A stretch of DNA of 64,000 nucleotides, from positions 62,001-126,000 of the forward strand of contig NZ_JAHLOF010000002.1 of NCBI RefSeq assembly GCF_018917235.1, read 5' to 3'. This DNA is from Metaclostridioides mangenotii. GTDB taxonomy: Bacteria; Bacillota; Clostridia; Peptostreptococcales; Peptostreptococcaceae. The position numbers and the translations under genes were made by a program. The notes below the pieces were generated by a model. It saw nothing but the letters and a program-made list of their open reading frames with translations, was not told the origin of the DNA and ran no database searches. Of this stretch, positions 7,746-16,885 are shown piece after piece. Each line of letters starts with the position of its first letter. The stretch's first letter is position 1.

Positions 7746-8132
7746 ATGTTTCGTCGCAATAAATTGGTTATTTTCAATAGAGTTATTTCTTCTACATTTA
7801 TAATATTGACTTTGCTATTGTTTTTAACAATGTTTTTTGACATTGAAATTAGCTATAATATAGTTCAACGTTTTTTGGTTATTTATCTTTTTAGTATCTT
7901 TGCATTTTTAGCTAGTTTGTTTTTTACTACCGTCATACTTTTATTTATAGTTGATAGACAAACATCAAAAAGAAAGATTTTAAAATTTGTAAAATTATTT
8001 TTAAGTTTTATTGCATTATCTTTATTATTTAAAATTTTAAAGCCCGGAGACTTAGACATAATGCATATAATAGTAATATCATTCGGTTCTTCAATAGGAA
8101 TTATCTATTACGATTTAATCCACAATACTTAA
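7746..8132 (+). CDS. Small integral membrane protein, unknown
   Basis: The 128 residues hold about four hydrophobic segments, including a TM pair around 'FIILTLLLFLTMFF' and 'LFSIFAFLASLFFTTVILLF'. A short basic loop (RQTSKRKILK) lies between the second and third segments. AGGAG lies 8 nt before the ATG at 7746; a GTG upstream overlaps that site and is rejected. It has own gaps on both sides. No family is recognised with confidence. Confidence 0.6.
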   Translation: MFRRNKLVIFNRVISSTFIILTLLLFLTMFFDIEISYNIVQRFLVIYLFSIFAFLASLFFTTVILLFIVDRQTSKRKILKFVKLFLSFIALSLLFKILKPGDLDIMHIIVISFGSSIGIIYYDLIHNT

Positions 8133-8313
8133 TATTAAATTTTATGTTATTCACAAATTAGTTACTAAACTATATATAAATATTAACTATAGAAATTTTT
8201 TATATAGTTTTATGTTGACAATCAAAATATAAAGCAATATTATTAAACTAAAGATTAATAATTTATTAACAAACATATCTACAAATTAACCAATTGGAGA
8301 GGAGATTATCTAT

Positions 8314-9375
8314 ATGAAGATGAAAGGCTTTGCAATGTTGGGAATAGGAAATGTTGGTTGGATCGAAAAGGATGTACCAAAATGCGGTCCTTTAGATGCA
8401 ATTGTAAAACCACTCGCTGTATCACCATGTACTTCTGATATTCACACAGTATGGGAAGGTGCAATAGGTGAACGTTCTGATATGATATTGGGACATGAAG
8501 CAGTAGGTGAGGTTGTAGAGGTTGGATGTGATGTTAAGTCATTTAAAGCTGGAGACAAAGTAATTGTTCCTGCTATTACACCTGATTGGGGTTCTCTTGA
8601 AGCTCAAGCTGGATACTCAATGCATTCGGGTGGTATGTTAGCTGGATGGAAATTCTCTAACTTTAAAGATGGAGTTTTCTGTGAGTTCTTCCATGTTAAT
8701 GAAGCTGATGCAAATTTAGCTATACTTCCTCAAGGTATTGATGTAGCAGATGCTGTTATGCTAAGTGATATGGTTCCAACAGGATTTCACGGTGTAGAGT
8801 TAGCTGATGTTCAGTTTGGAGATTCTGTATGCGTAATAGGTATCGGACCAGTAGGCCTTATGGCTGTTGCCGGTGCAGCTCTAAGAGGTGCATCCCATTT
8901 ATATGGAGTTGGTTCACGTGCAAACTGTGTTGCTGCTGCCAAAGAATACGGCGCTACAGATATAATAAACTACAAAGAAGGCGACATAGTTACTCAAATT
9001 ATGGACAAGACTCACGGTAAAGGCGTTGATAAAGTTATAATTGCAGGAGGAGATAACGATACTTTTGCCCAAGCTATAGAAATGCTAAAACCTGGTGGTC
9101 GTATAGGTAATGTGAACTATCTTGGTTCTGGAGACTATATAAAAATCCCAAGAGTTGAATGGGGTTGCGGTATGGGACACAAGGTAATCGCTGGAGGTCT
9201 TATGCCTGGTGGAAGACTACGTATGGAAAAACTAGTTTCTCTAATGGAAACAGGTCGACTTGACACAAGTAAATTATTAACTCATAAATTCAATGGGTTT
9301 GATCATATGGAAGAAGCTCTTATGTTGATGAAGGACAAACCTAGAGATTTAATAAAACCAGTAGTAATATTTTAA
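8314..9375 (+). CDS. adh: NADP-dependent secondary alcohol (isopropanol) dehydrogenase
   Basis: A medium-chain zinc alcohol dehydrogenase of 353 residues, very close by eye to the Clostridium beijerinckii isopropanol dehydrogenase throughout. It reversibly reduces acetone and other methyl ketones with NADPH. The catalytic zinc ligands are visible: Cys39 (SPCTSDIH), His61-Glu62 (GHEA) and an Asp near 152 (MLSDM). The Rossmann motif is GIGPVG (about 176). The NADP-preferring loop GSR follows the second strand. The C-terminal signature FDHMEEALMLMKDKPRDLIKP is shared. The start is the ATG at 8314 after GGAGAGGAG; the second ATG (8320) would be too far from it. Monocistronic, with a terminator at 9393. 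Confidence 0.93.
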   Translation: MKMKGFAMLGIGNVGWIEKDVPKCGPLDAIVKPLAVSPCTSDIHTVWEGAIGERSDMILGHEAVGEVVEVGCDVKSFKAGDKVIVPAITPDWGSLEAQAGYSMHSGGMLAGWKFSNFKDGVFCEFFHVNEADANLAILPQGIDVADAVMLSDMVPTGFHGVELADVQFGDSVCVIGIGPVGLMAVAGAALRGASHLYGVGSRANCVAAAKEYGATDIINYKEGDIVTQIMDKTHGKGVDKVIIAGGDNDTFAQAIEMLKPGGRIGNVNYLGSGDYIKIPRVEWGCGMGHKVIAGGLMPGGRLRMEKLVSLMETGRLDTSKLLTHKFNGFDHMEEALMLMKDKPRDLIKPVVIF

Positions 9376-9392
9376 ATAAAAATAGATAATAA

Positions 9393-9437
9393 ATGCAGTA
9401 GAAAAGCTTATATCACTTTTCTGCTGCATATTTTTTA
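9393..9437 (+). terminator. adh terminator
   Basis: The stem ATGCAGTAGAAAAG with CTTTTCTGCTGCAT has one mismatch and is followed by ATTTTTTATT. Confidence 0.88.
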
Positions 9438-9497
9438 TTATACGTGGGGTTGAATTTTGTACTCTTTATTTTTAACTCTCAATATTATAAGGACTTG

Positions 9498-10127
9498 TTA
9501 ATCTAAATCTTCACCTAATTCAGCTTCTAACTCTCCGAATAAGTTGTATATTTTATTTCCTTTGATTTCACTATCCAAAACTTTTATCCTATCTTGATAT
9601 TCATTGTATTCTTTTTCAGATATAAGATTATTCTTATCATAATTTCCTGCCTCTTCCTCGAGTTCGTTAATCAATTCTTTTACATTCTTATTTTTTAATT
9701 TATCCTCTATTTCTAGTCTCTCTTTGCAGGCGTTTGATTTGTCAGTACAAGCTACTATGATTTTATAGTGTATGTTATTGATTTTATCATCTCTAGAATT
9801 AAATTTAGAAAATCCATCAGCCATTTCCCCAAATTTATTTTTATCATTTTTTATATTTTGGATCATAAAGTCATACTTTTCATCTCCGGGGCCTAAATAT
9901 TCATAATCTGTGTCTACATCATCTATAGTATTCTCAAACTCATTGATATACTTTCCGGATACTTCATCAACTATTGATTTCACCCTAGATATATACTGCT
10001 TTTTAGATACTGTTTCAATATTTTTATTTTTATTTGAATCTCCACTTTTTGTATCCCCGATATTGTCTTTAGCACATCCAACTACAAAAATTAACACAAC
10101 TATTAATAAACATACGATTTTTTTCAT
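9498..10127 (-). CDS. Lipoprotein, paralogue of the next gene
   Basis: The 209-residue protein has a lipoprotein signal peptide with lipobox VVGC (Cys18). The mature part is charged and helical, with a tail of alternating acidic and basic stretches (KERLEIEDKLKNKNVKELI). It is clearly related to the protein at 10189-10779: both have 'SKK.Y..R' after the signal, 'CTDKSN' or 'CIDKSN' near the middle, 'NELE.EAG' and 'GELEAELGEDLD' or 'SELEVALGENLD' at the end. The ATG follows GGGGGTAG. Its own lipobox and the 61-bp gap suggest a tandem duplication. Function unknown. Confidence 0.7.
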   Translation of the reverse strand: MKKIVCLLIVVLIFVVGCAKDNIGDTKSGDSNKNKNIETVSKKQYISRVKSIVDEVSGKYINEFENTIDDVDTDYEYLGPGDEKYDFMIQNIKNDKNKFGEMADGFSKFNSRDDKINNIHYKIIVACTDKSNACKERLEIEDKLKNKNVKELINELEEEAGNYDKNNLISEKEYNEYQDRIKVLDSEIKGNKIYNLFGELEAELGEDLD

Positions 10128-10188
10128 AAACTACCCCCACTATTTTTATCATTACTAATATATGTACGATTATCAATTTTTCTAAGCG

Positions 10189-10779
10189 TTAATCTAAGTT
10201 TTCTCCCAATGCTACTTCTAATTCACTCCAAATATCTTCTAATGTCACGCCATCGATTAATCCACCTAACTCATAAATCCTTTTTTCAATATCACTGTAT
10301 TCCTTTTGAGATATAAGGTTTTCTGGTACAGTTCCAGCCTCTATCTCTAGTTCGTTGACATTCTCCTTTATTCCTACACCCGTAATTTTGTCTTCTAACT
10401 CGTCTATTTCTTTGTAGTAATTTGATTTATCAATACATGTCTTTATCAATTTTTCATGCAATTGGTTTATCTCTTTGTCTTTACTTTTAAACTTTGAAAG
10501 TTGTTCTCCCATTTCTTTGTACTTTATTTCGCCGGTCTTAAAACTTTCTAGAATTTCTTGGTACTCGTAGTTATCTGGGCTTTTCTCATACATCTCTGCA
10601 TAGTTTTCTGTAATATCTAAATAATCGTTTCCGTACTTTGAAAACATTTCATCAATTGTTGAACTAAGTCTCTCTGCATATTCCTTTTTTGACAACGTCT
10701 CTACTCCATCACTTTTTTCAGTACACCCCACTGTTAAAACCGAAAACAACACCAATAAAGTTACTAATATTTTTTTCAT
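10189..10779 (-). CDS. Lipoprotein, paralogue of the previous gene
   Basis: The 196-residue protein has a lipobox (LTVGC). The mature part shares the 'SKKEYAERL', 'CIDKSNYYKE', 'NELEIEAG' and C-terminal 'ELEVALGENLD' blocks with its neighbour at 9498-10127. The start is the ATG at 10779, 8 nt after GAGGG; a GTG five codons upstream overlaps that site. It probably forms one transcription unit with the downstream copy. No enzymatic motif is seen. Confidence 0.7.
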   Translation of the reverse strand: MKKILVTLLVLFSVLTVGCTEKSDGVETLSKKEYAERLSSTIDEMFSKYGNDYLDITENYAEMYEKSPDNYEYQEILESFKTGEIKYKEMGEQLSKFKSKDKEINQLHEKLIKTCIDKSNYYKEIDELEDKITGVGIKENVNELEIEAGTVPENLISQKEYSDIEKRIYELGGLIDGVTLEDIWSELEVALGENLD

Positions 10780-11035
10780 AAAGTCTACCCTCACAATTTA
10801 AATTTGAACTGCTTTCCTCAATTTTACTCAAATTATACCAATTATCGTCGACCATATCAAACAAATTGTAAGGCATTTTTGTATATATTAATAACTTAGA
10901 TTTATTATTTAGTTTTTAATTGATAATTTATAAGAAAGAGTCAAATATTGATAACTTGCATCCCTATATAATTTTATCTCATATTTGCATTTATTGTAGC
11001 GCTTAATTAGCACTCTTCTAAACAATTCGGTATCG

Positions 11036-11764
11036 TTACATAGCTGTCTTTTTATAGTAAAATAAGCAATCTTCTTTTATACACTCATTATTTTCTCTAA
11101 AAAATCCACAAACAATGTTTTCTGGAACCTCCATTTTTATATCTTTAAACTTTTCAGTATTCTTTACAGCTTCAATAATAGCTAAAAATAAATCTCTTTT
11201 ACAACATCTAGGTCCTCCATGCTCTGCGATAGATTTTAATGCTGATGCTGTCATTAAATTTGCATTCTGCCACTCTTTTTTATTTAATGGCGAACATCGA
11301 GTTATAATACTGTAGTAAATTCCTGTACTCACGGCCGCTCCACAACATCCATGCATACCACAAAAACCTCCTGGAACTTGCTTACCTCTAACTACCATTT
11401 CTTTTAACGACTCTTCTAAGTTAATTTCTCCACCGCTATTTGAATAAGCTGTTAAAAGGCTGGCACCAACTAATATATGGTGTTCTGGTCCATGCATGTA
11501 AATGTATGGAAAAGTCATTATACTTTTTGCAATTTCTATTGGATTTGTAGATTCACTCTTCAAACATATATCTACTATTGTTTCTATTCCTTTCTTACTA
11601 TGGCACTCATCACAAATATAGTGTCCACTTTCACATTTAGCATTGCTCGTATATTCAATATGGCATATTCCACACACCATACTTTCTACTTTTTCTAAAT
11701 ACTTAAGTTCTCCTCCACATACAAGACAAGCATTTGCTTTGCGTTTAGTTATAATATCGCTCAT
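11036..11764 (-). CDS. DUF5714 family cysteine-rich protein
   Basis: The 242 residues start with two CxxC zinc-ribbon-like pairs (CLVCGG, CGICH, CDECH). A domain follows with 'YMHGPEHHILVGASLL', 'GGFCGMHGCCGAAVSTGIYYS' and 'HGGPRCCKRD'. The pattern matches DUF5714, found in anaerobes beside corrinoid and radical SAM genes. Its conserved Cys/His residues suggest metal or Fe-S binding. The ATG at 11764 lies 9 nt after GGGAG; the ATG at 11773 abuts the ribosome site and is rejected. Alone on its strand, so context gives no pathway. Confidence 0.75.
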   Translation of the reverse strand: MSDIITKRKANACLVCGGELKYLEKVESMVCGICHIEYTSNAKCESGHYICDECHSKKGIETIVDICLKSESTNPIEIAKSIMTFPYIYMHGPEHHILVGASLLTAYSNSGGEINLEESLKEMVVRGKQVPGGFCGMHGCCGAAVSTGIYYSIITRCSPLNKKEWQNANLMTASALKSIAEHGGPRCCKRDLFLAIIEAVKNTEKFKDIKMEVPENIVCGFFRENNECIKEDCLFYYKKTAM

Positions 11765-11773
11765 TAAATACAT

Positions 11774-12275
11774 CTCCCTTTATATATAAAAATATTCTAA
11801 AATAAAACTCATAATATTCTACTCTTAAGCTTCTTACCTTCTCTACTTGTTGTTATCTGTTACATAATGGATGTCTTTATAAGCTCTCATACTTTTTATT
11901 TTATCATATCCAATATCTGAAAAGTATTTTATTAATTATCAATAAACTGTGTCTTAATTGATAAAATCAAACTCGCTATAAATAATATTCTACAAATATT
12001 CATTAAAACTATCAGCAAATAATTTAAATTCATCTGGGCCTTACAAATGCCCTTTTTTCCCTTTATCAGAAATACATAAAATCAATAAATAACATCGAAA
12101 TTCCACCATTATTTATACAGTCAAAAAAATGAATCCATTTAATATATGTCGCGTCAACCCCTATCCTAATCTCTATTTATGCCTATACAAATCAAAATAT
12201 AGATAATTTTGCATAATCTACCTATATATAAAATTCATACCCATCTTCTGGTTCTCCAACTTAAATAAAAACCGA
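11774..12275. other. Intergenic stretch of 500 bases
   Basis: AT-rich sequence between the DUF5714 gene and the end of the helicase. It must hold the promoter of the DUF5714 gene. No ORF with a ribosome site is seen. The only structure is a 4-bp hairpin GGGC/GCCC followed by T6 near 12037-12057 on the + strand, too weak to call. Confidence 0.5.
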
Positions 12276-15044
12276 TTAATTCAGTTGCGCACTTTTTAAA
12301 CCTGTATTTTTAGTTTCTTTTTCTGCATTAGATATCGCATCTTCTACCTTGTATCCTTCCACACTTCCATTAGTTGGCAGACGCAAAATAGGTATCCCAT
12401 ATTTCTTTAAAATAATATTCTTTAATTTATCACGTTTTAACTGTTCTGGTTTGTTTTCATGAAATGAAAAGCCATCTACCTCAATTACTAAAATGCAACT
12501 TCTATCTTGTCTTCTAAATATTATAAAGTCTAGAGAAGATCTATTATTTACAAATTTTTCTTCTTCTTTAGTTAGCAATTTAGTATCCTTTAATAAATTA
12601 CGTAAAAATACACCTTGACTATATCCATAAGAGTTATATTGTTCTTTATTCAATATTCCATCTAAAGTTACTCTCATAACCTCTTCAGATTTATATTTTG
12701 CATTAGAATTCATTTTTTCTTTTATAGGGAGTAATCTATCTGAAAACTCTTTATACAATAAATCAAATACCGATACTACCTGACTATTTATTACATTTTC
12801 ATCCAATGTGTTATATTCTATGTATCTTATGAGATTACTAATGTTTTTCCCATTTTCTGAAAACGAATCTGGATGCGTAACTAAAACGAATTGTTTTATA
12901 GCTCTTGAAACACCTACATTAATTATTTTTGGATCATCGACAAAATTAATTCCAATCTTACCTTGGCATGATTTGTCTAATACGGTAGACATAATTATTG
13001 ATTTTTTTTCACGTCCTTGATATTTATGGACAGTATCACTTTGAATACTATCATCTAACAACTCCATTGCTTTATCTGCCTGCTTACGATATGGTGTAAC
13101 AATGCCAATATCTTCACTCTGTGCATCAATTACTTTATTTTTCAAAACTTCTTCTTTAATTACATCAAGTTCACGTTGATTGTAGGTTCCTTTAGCGTCA
13201 CCATTTGTAATTTTTCTCATATGATTTCCTTTTGATGTCTTATAAATAATCAACGGATTATTGGATGAATCTGAATCAGTATAAGGTATTAACTGTCCAT
13301 CATAATACTCTTGATTGCAAAATTCAATTATCTGAGGATGGCAACGATAATGTTCTCTTAAAGTCACACAAGGTATACTTTTTTCTAACTTTAACATTGA
13401 TGTTAATATATTATTCTCAAAATAATTGTACTTATTAGATGGTGGATCAATTTTAATTTTTATATTTGTAATTTGTGGGAGTTGTTTTGTATCTCCAACA
13501 ATAACAACATTTTTACAACATGAAAGTGCTAAAACCCCTGTAAGCAAATCTACCTGTGATGCCTCATCAATAATTACATAGTCTAACATATAATCTTCTG
13601 GTATAGAAGCGCGTAATGAATGTGTAGTACTAAAAATTATTGGAAATCTTTTTATAAAATCATTAAAATGATTCTTATAATCTTTTTTGGTTATCTCAGA
13701 TTCTTTTAAATGTCCATGACTTAAATATAAACTTTTTTTAAATATCTTTTCTGAATATTCCTGGTGATCTTTAAGCATCTTATCAAAGGAAGCATTTTCT
13801 AGTTCTTTATCTAACTGTTTAAGTCTATTCTCAAATTCTTTTATCTTCATAAAATAAAACTTTCTTTGCAAAGACAATAAAGTAGATATCTCATTCTGAC
13901 TCCAATATTTAAAGTCAAGAACACCATATTTTAAAAATAATTTTATTTTATATAATATTTTTTTAGTTTTACCATTATCTTTTGCAAAATTAGTCTCTGC
14001 TATAAATGACATTAACTTATCTGGATTTTTACACAAAAGTGGTAATTTGCTTATATATTCTACATTTTGTGCATTAAAATAATTTTCAAAATGCTCCTGT
14101 TCTAATTTCCAAGCTCTTAATTTATTTATTAGTTGATATTTTTCTCGATCTTTTTCCTGTAGATCGTTCAATTTACTATTGAGGTTTTTAATTTCTTCAA
14201 ATAATATATTTTCTTCTTTATCTATATTCCAACCACTTACCTCAGGCATTGGCATATTTTTAAAAAATTCTTCTTTATTATCATTTTTTCCAAGTAAAGC
14301 TGTTAAAAAACCATATCCAGGGTTTTTCAACTTCTCAATTACATTTTTTATCGCTTCATTATTATTTGATACAACAGCCACACTTTTGCCTTGAATTGTA
14401 ACAATATTAGATACAATATTTAAAATAGTCTGTGTCTTACCCGTTCCTGGAGGTCCCTCAATTATAGAAATTGGAGATTCAAGTGCATTTTCAAGGGCTT
14501 TTTTTTGACTCAGATTAAAGCTGAATGGAAAGATGGCTCTATTAATATCAATTTTTCTACTTTCAATACTTTTTTCAGATAAATATATACTAAGTACACT
14601 TTTTGGATGAACATAATTAAGTTTATTCATTTCTTTTTCTAAAAAGCTTTTTTCTTCATATTTATTCTCTTTATATTTAGAAATTGTTTTAAAATAATCT
14701 AATATATTATCATATTCTGATTTTTTATCAACAAAATAAAATTCATCTGACTTAACAACATCAACTTCTCCATTACATTTATATATTCTATATTTATCAA
14801 AATCATTTAAAATATATTTCGCTTCATAATTTGGTCTATCGTTAATATATAGAATTTTATCTTCAAGATTTATCACCTTTGGATTTACAAGTATATCAAC
14901 TTTATCTCTATTATATTTATATGGTTTATTGCTGCTTTTATAGGTAACTATTACTTTATTGCTATTTTTATCAACTGTAAAATCCTGTATTTCTAAAGTT
15001 TTATCTTCACCATTTATTATAACCATAACTTTTTTCATATCCAT
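12276..15044 (-). CDS. SF1 helicase with C-terminal nuclease domain, probable defence protein
   Basis: A 922-residue protein of the DNA2/NAM7 type (AAA_11 and AAA_12). Visible are Walker A EGPPGTGKT (about 195), Walker B YVIIDEASQVD (about 488), 'VGDTKQLPQ' and 'REHYRCHP' (motifs III-IV), and 'HKYQGREKKSIIMS' with 'GVSRA' (motifs V-VI). An insertion of charged coiled-coil sequence lies between about 260 and 450. The last 110 residues look like a PD-(D/E)XK or Vsr/DUF2726-like nuclease: SLDFIIFRR, then VIEVDGFSFHE, then KRDKLKN. Such fusions are common in anti-phage loci. It lies 115 bp after the AbiJ-like gene on the same strand. AGGAGG is 16 nt before the ATG, longer than usual. Confidence 0.8.
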   Translation of the reverse strand: MDMKKVMVIINGEDKTLEIQDFTVDKNSNKVIVTYKSSNKPYKYNRDKVDILVNPKVINLEDKILYINDRPNYEAKYILNDFDKYRIYKCNGEVDVVKSDEFYFVDKKSEYDNILDYFKTISKYKENKYEEKSFLEKEMNKLNYVHPKSVLSIYLSEKSIESRKIDINRAIFPFSFNLSQKKALENALESPISIIEGPPGTGKTQTILNIVSNIVTIQGKSVAVVSNNNEAIKNVIEKLKNPGYGFLTALLGKNDNKEEFFKNMPMPEVSGWNIDKEENILFEEIKNLNSKLNDLQEKDREKYQLINKLRAWKLEQEHFENYFNAQNVEYISKLPLLCKNPDKLMSFIAETNFAKDNGKTKKILYKIKLFLKYGVLDFKYWSQNEISTLLSLQRKFYFMKIKEFENRLKQLDKELENASFDKMLKDHQEYSEKIFKKSLYLSHGHLKESEITKKDYKNHFNDFIKRFPIIFSTTHSLRASIPEDYMLDYVIIDEASQVDLLTGVLALSCCKNVVIVGDTKQLPQITNIKIKIDPPSNKYNYFENNILTSMLKLEKSIPCVTLREHYRCHPQIIEFCNQEYYDGQLIPYTDSDSSNNPLIIYKTSKGNHMRKITNGDAKGTYNQRELDVIKEEVLKNKVIDAQSEDIGIVTPYRKQADKAMELLDDSIQSDTVHKYQGREKKSIIMSTVLDKSCQGKIGINFVDDPKIINVGVSRAIKQFVLVTHPDSFSENGKNISNLIRYIEYNTLDENVINSQVVSVFDLLYKEFSDRLLPIKEKMNSNAKYKSEEVMRVTLDGILNKEQYNSYGYSQGVFLRNLLKDTKLLTKEEEKFVNNRSSLDFIIFRRQDRSCILVIEVDGFSFHENKPEQLKRDKLKNIILKKYGIPILRLPTNGSVEGYKVEDAISNAEKETKNTGLKSAQLN

Positions 15045-15159
15045 AATATTGATTTAGAATCCTCCTAAATATTATATTTTTTCAATATCCCCTCAATAAA
15101 TACACTTCTTAATTTATTTTTATAAATAATCTTTATCTAAAATTAGTAGATTAATTTTA

Positions 15160-16455
15160 TTAGAAGGTTTTTTCATTATGCAGATATTGAGTAGCAACAG
15201 AGATTAATGATATACATCGTCTATAAAAATAATCATAGTGCCTATTATCTTCAATATTTATTTTCGTTGTTTCATGGTGACGGATTCTAAAGTTATTTCC
15301 GATAGATGTAAGTTCAGAAAATTCTTTTTCGAAAAGCTCTTTATAATGCTCTTGACTTCCACTCATGTTACTAATTATTTTATTTACTGATTTCTTTTTA
15401 TCCAAATTAGGCGAATAATACGTTTTTAATCTTTCGAAAGCATCCCATAGTTTTTCAACAGCGATATTAATATTACCTTTGTCATAATAATTGGCAGCTT
15501 CTTGAAGTAACTCTTTAAGCCCTGCTTCTTGTATCTGTGCTAACGTACTATTTATAATTTGTCTGGTAAATGTATTTTCAACTTTACCATGACTTAGCTT
15601 TAAATTAATATTATTCAATTTAAACATAGCGTTTACTTCTGATTCAAAATTGTTATCATAGTTATATTTTTCAAAAAACTCAATCACATCTATTACGTAA
15701 TATGGCACACTATAGCATACAAAGTCTTGTAGGTTATCAGTTTCCACATATTGATTTTTCCTATTATAACACATAGGTATGTAAAATTTCTTAATGTCAT
15801 ATATAACTTGTTCTCTAGTTTCAACATAATATTTACATCCATTTACATCAGTTTCTTGATATACATTATTATATCTTTCTAAAAGTTGATATATTTGATT
15901 CCTTACGTTTCTTTTAATTGATAGTACTAATTTTTTCTTTTTTATATCCTTTTCATTTCGTAAAGAATATGGAATAAACATATTGTTTTCTTCTGGACTG
16001 AATATTCTCCAACTATAAACATCACGGTTAGATATTTTTTCTGAAGGATATAGTTCATACATGTCATTTTTCAAAAGCTGGTTGACTTTATCATAAAACT
16101 CTTTCCAATGCTCTTTTTCAATCCTTACTGCTGGATGAAATATCTCACATATGAATTTCAAATATTCCTCATCAGTTCCATCTTTCAAACCGAAACGTTC
16201 ATCCTCAAATACCCAACAAAAAGGATAGTCATCATTGATTGTGTGTTGCCTGATATCACCTTCGGCATCAGAATACCTTGTGTCCTTACTTGACATATTA
16301 TTCAAATCATATAGCCTCTTAAGAAAATCAATTTCTTCCAATCTCCCAAAATAAGGGTAAGTGATTTTTTCTACATCCCATAATACATTAATATCTATTC
16401 CATTTTGAAACAATTCAAAAATATCACGTTTCGTTATTTCACTAATTCGGTTCAC
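15160..16455 (-). CDS. AbiJ-like abortive infection protein
   Basis: The 431-residue protein begins with a domain that matches AbiJ N-terminal domain 3: 'TKRDIFELF', 'YFGRLEEIDFLKRLYDL', 'GDIRQHTIN' and 'WVFEDERFGL' are its characteristic blocks. The C-terminal 140 residues are helical with 'KLWDAFERLKTYY' and 'NNFRIRHHETTK', like the HEPN-type part of AbiJ proteins. HEPN domains are usually RNases, but the classic Rx4-6H spacing is not clean here. A GTG start follows AAAGGAG by 11 nt. It precedes the helicase-nuclease gene. Together they are a candidate two-gene defence system; activity is inferred. Confidence 0.78.
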   Translation of the reverse strand: MNRISEITKRDIFELFQNGIDINVLWDVEKITYPYFGRLEEIDFLKRLYDLNNMSSKDTRYSDAEGDIRQHTINDDYPFCWVFEDERFGLKDGTDEEYLKFICEIFHPAVRIEKEHWKEFYDKVNQLLKNDMYELYPSEKISNRDVYSWRIFSPEENNMFIPYSLRNEKDIKKKKLVLSIKRNVRNQIYQLLERYNNVYQETDVNGCKYYVETREQVIYDIKKFYIPMCYNRKNQYVETDNLQDFVCYSVPYYVIDVIEFFEKYNYDNNFESEVNAMFKLNNINLKLSHGKVENTFTRQIINSTLAQIQEAGLKELLQEAANYYDKGNINIAVEKLWDAFERLKTYYSPNLDKKKSVNKIISNMSGSQEHYKELFEKEFSELTSIGNNFRIRHHETTKINIEDNRHYDYFYRRCISLISVATQYLHNEKTF

Positions 16456-16731
16456 TGTATTAATTTCTCCTTTGCGTTTATCTCTCTATTGAACATTTTA
16501 ATATAAATTCATCTTTCAATTATCGCTATCTCTTTTTTCATAAAAGCGTTCGAAAAATCGTATTTTGTATAATTAAACATCATGCTATCAATTTATAAGA
16601 TTATATTATATTTGTAAATCTACATCATATTACTTTACTATATTTTACCATTGTCATAATTAAAATAAAAGTAAATGCAACATCGTCACAATACTTTGAA
16701 CATATCTTAAGCTCAACATAAGAACATAAAA

Positions 16732-16758
16732 AGATGCCTCATTTTAATAGAAGCATCT
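16732..16758 (-). terminator. Second terminator-like hairpin after hexF
   Basis: The stem AGATGCTTC with GAGGCATCT (one mismatch) is followed by TTTTT on the minus strand. It lies behind the hexF terminator. The rest of the 430-bp gap 16456-16885 is AT-rich, includes the upstream region of the AbiJ-like gene, and shows no ORF. Confidence 0.6.
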
Positions 16759-16797
16759 CTTATACTTAATTTCATTTCTAATGTAAAAACAAAATAA

Positions 16798-16844
16798 AAA
16801 AGTATATGAGATATGGTAATCAATTTAACCATAACTCATATACT
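16798..16844 (-). terminator. hexSDF operon terminator
   Basis: The long stem AGTATATGAG..TATGGT pairs with ACCATA..CTCATATACT and ends in TTTTTT on the minus strand, 42 bp after the hexF stop. Confidence 0.85.
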
Positions 16845-16885
16845 ATTCTTAATTAAAATTGCTATTCTCTCTTACTCCGATAATT

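Noticed and set aside
10998..11035. CIRCE-like heat-shock operator (GCGCTTAATTAGCACTC)
   Set aside because: The spacing and arms do not match TTAGCACTC-N9-GAGTGCTAA, and no chaperone gene is near.
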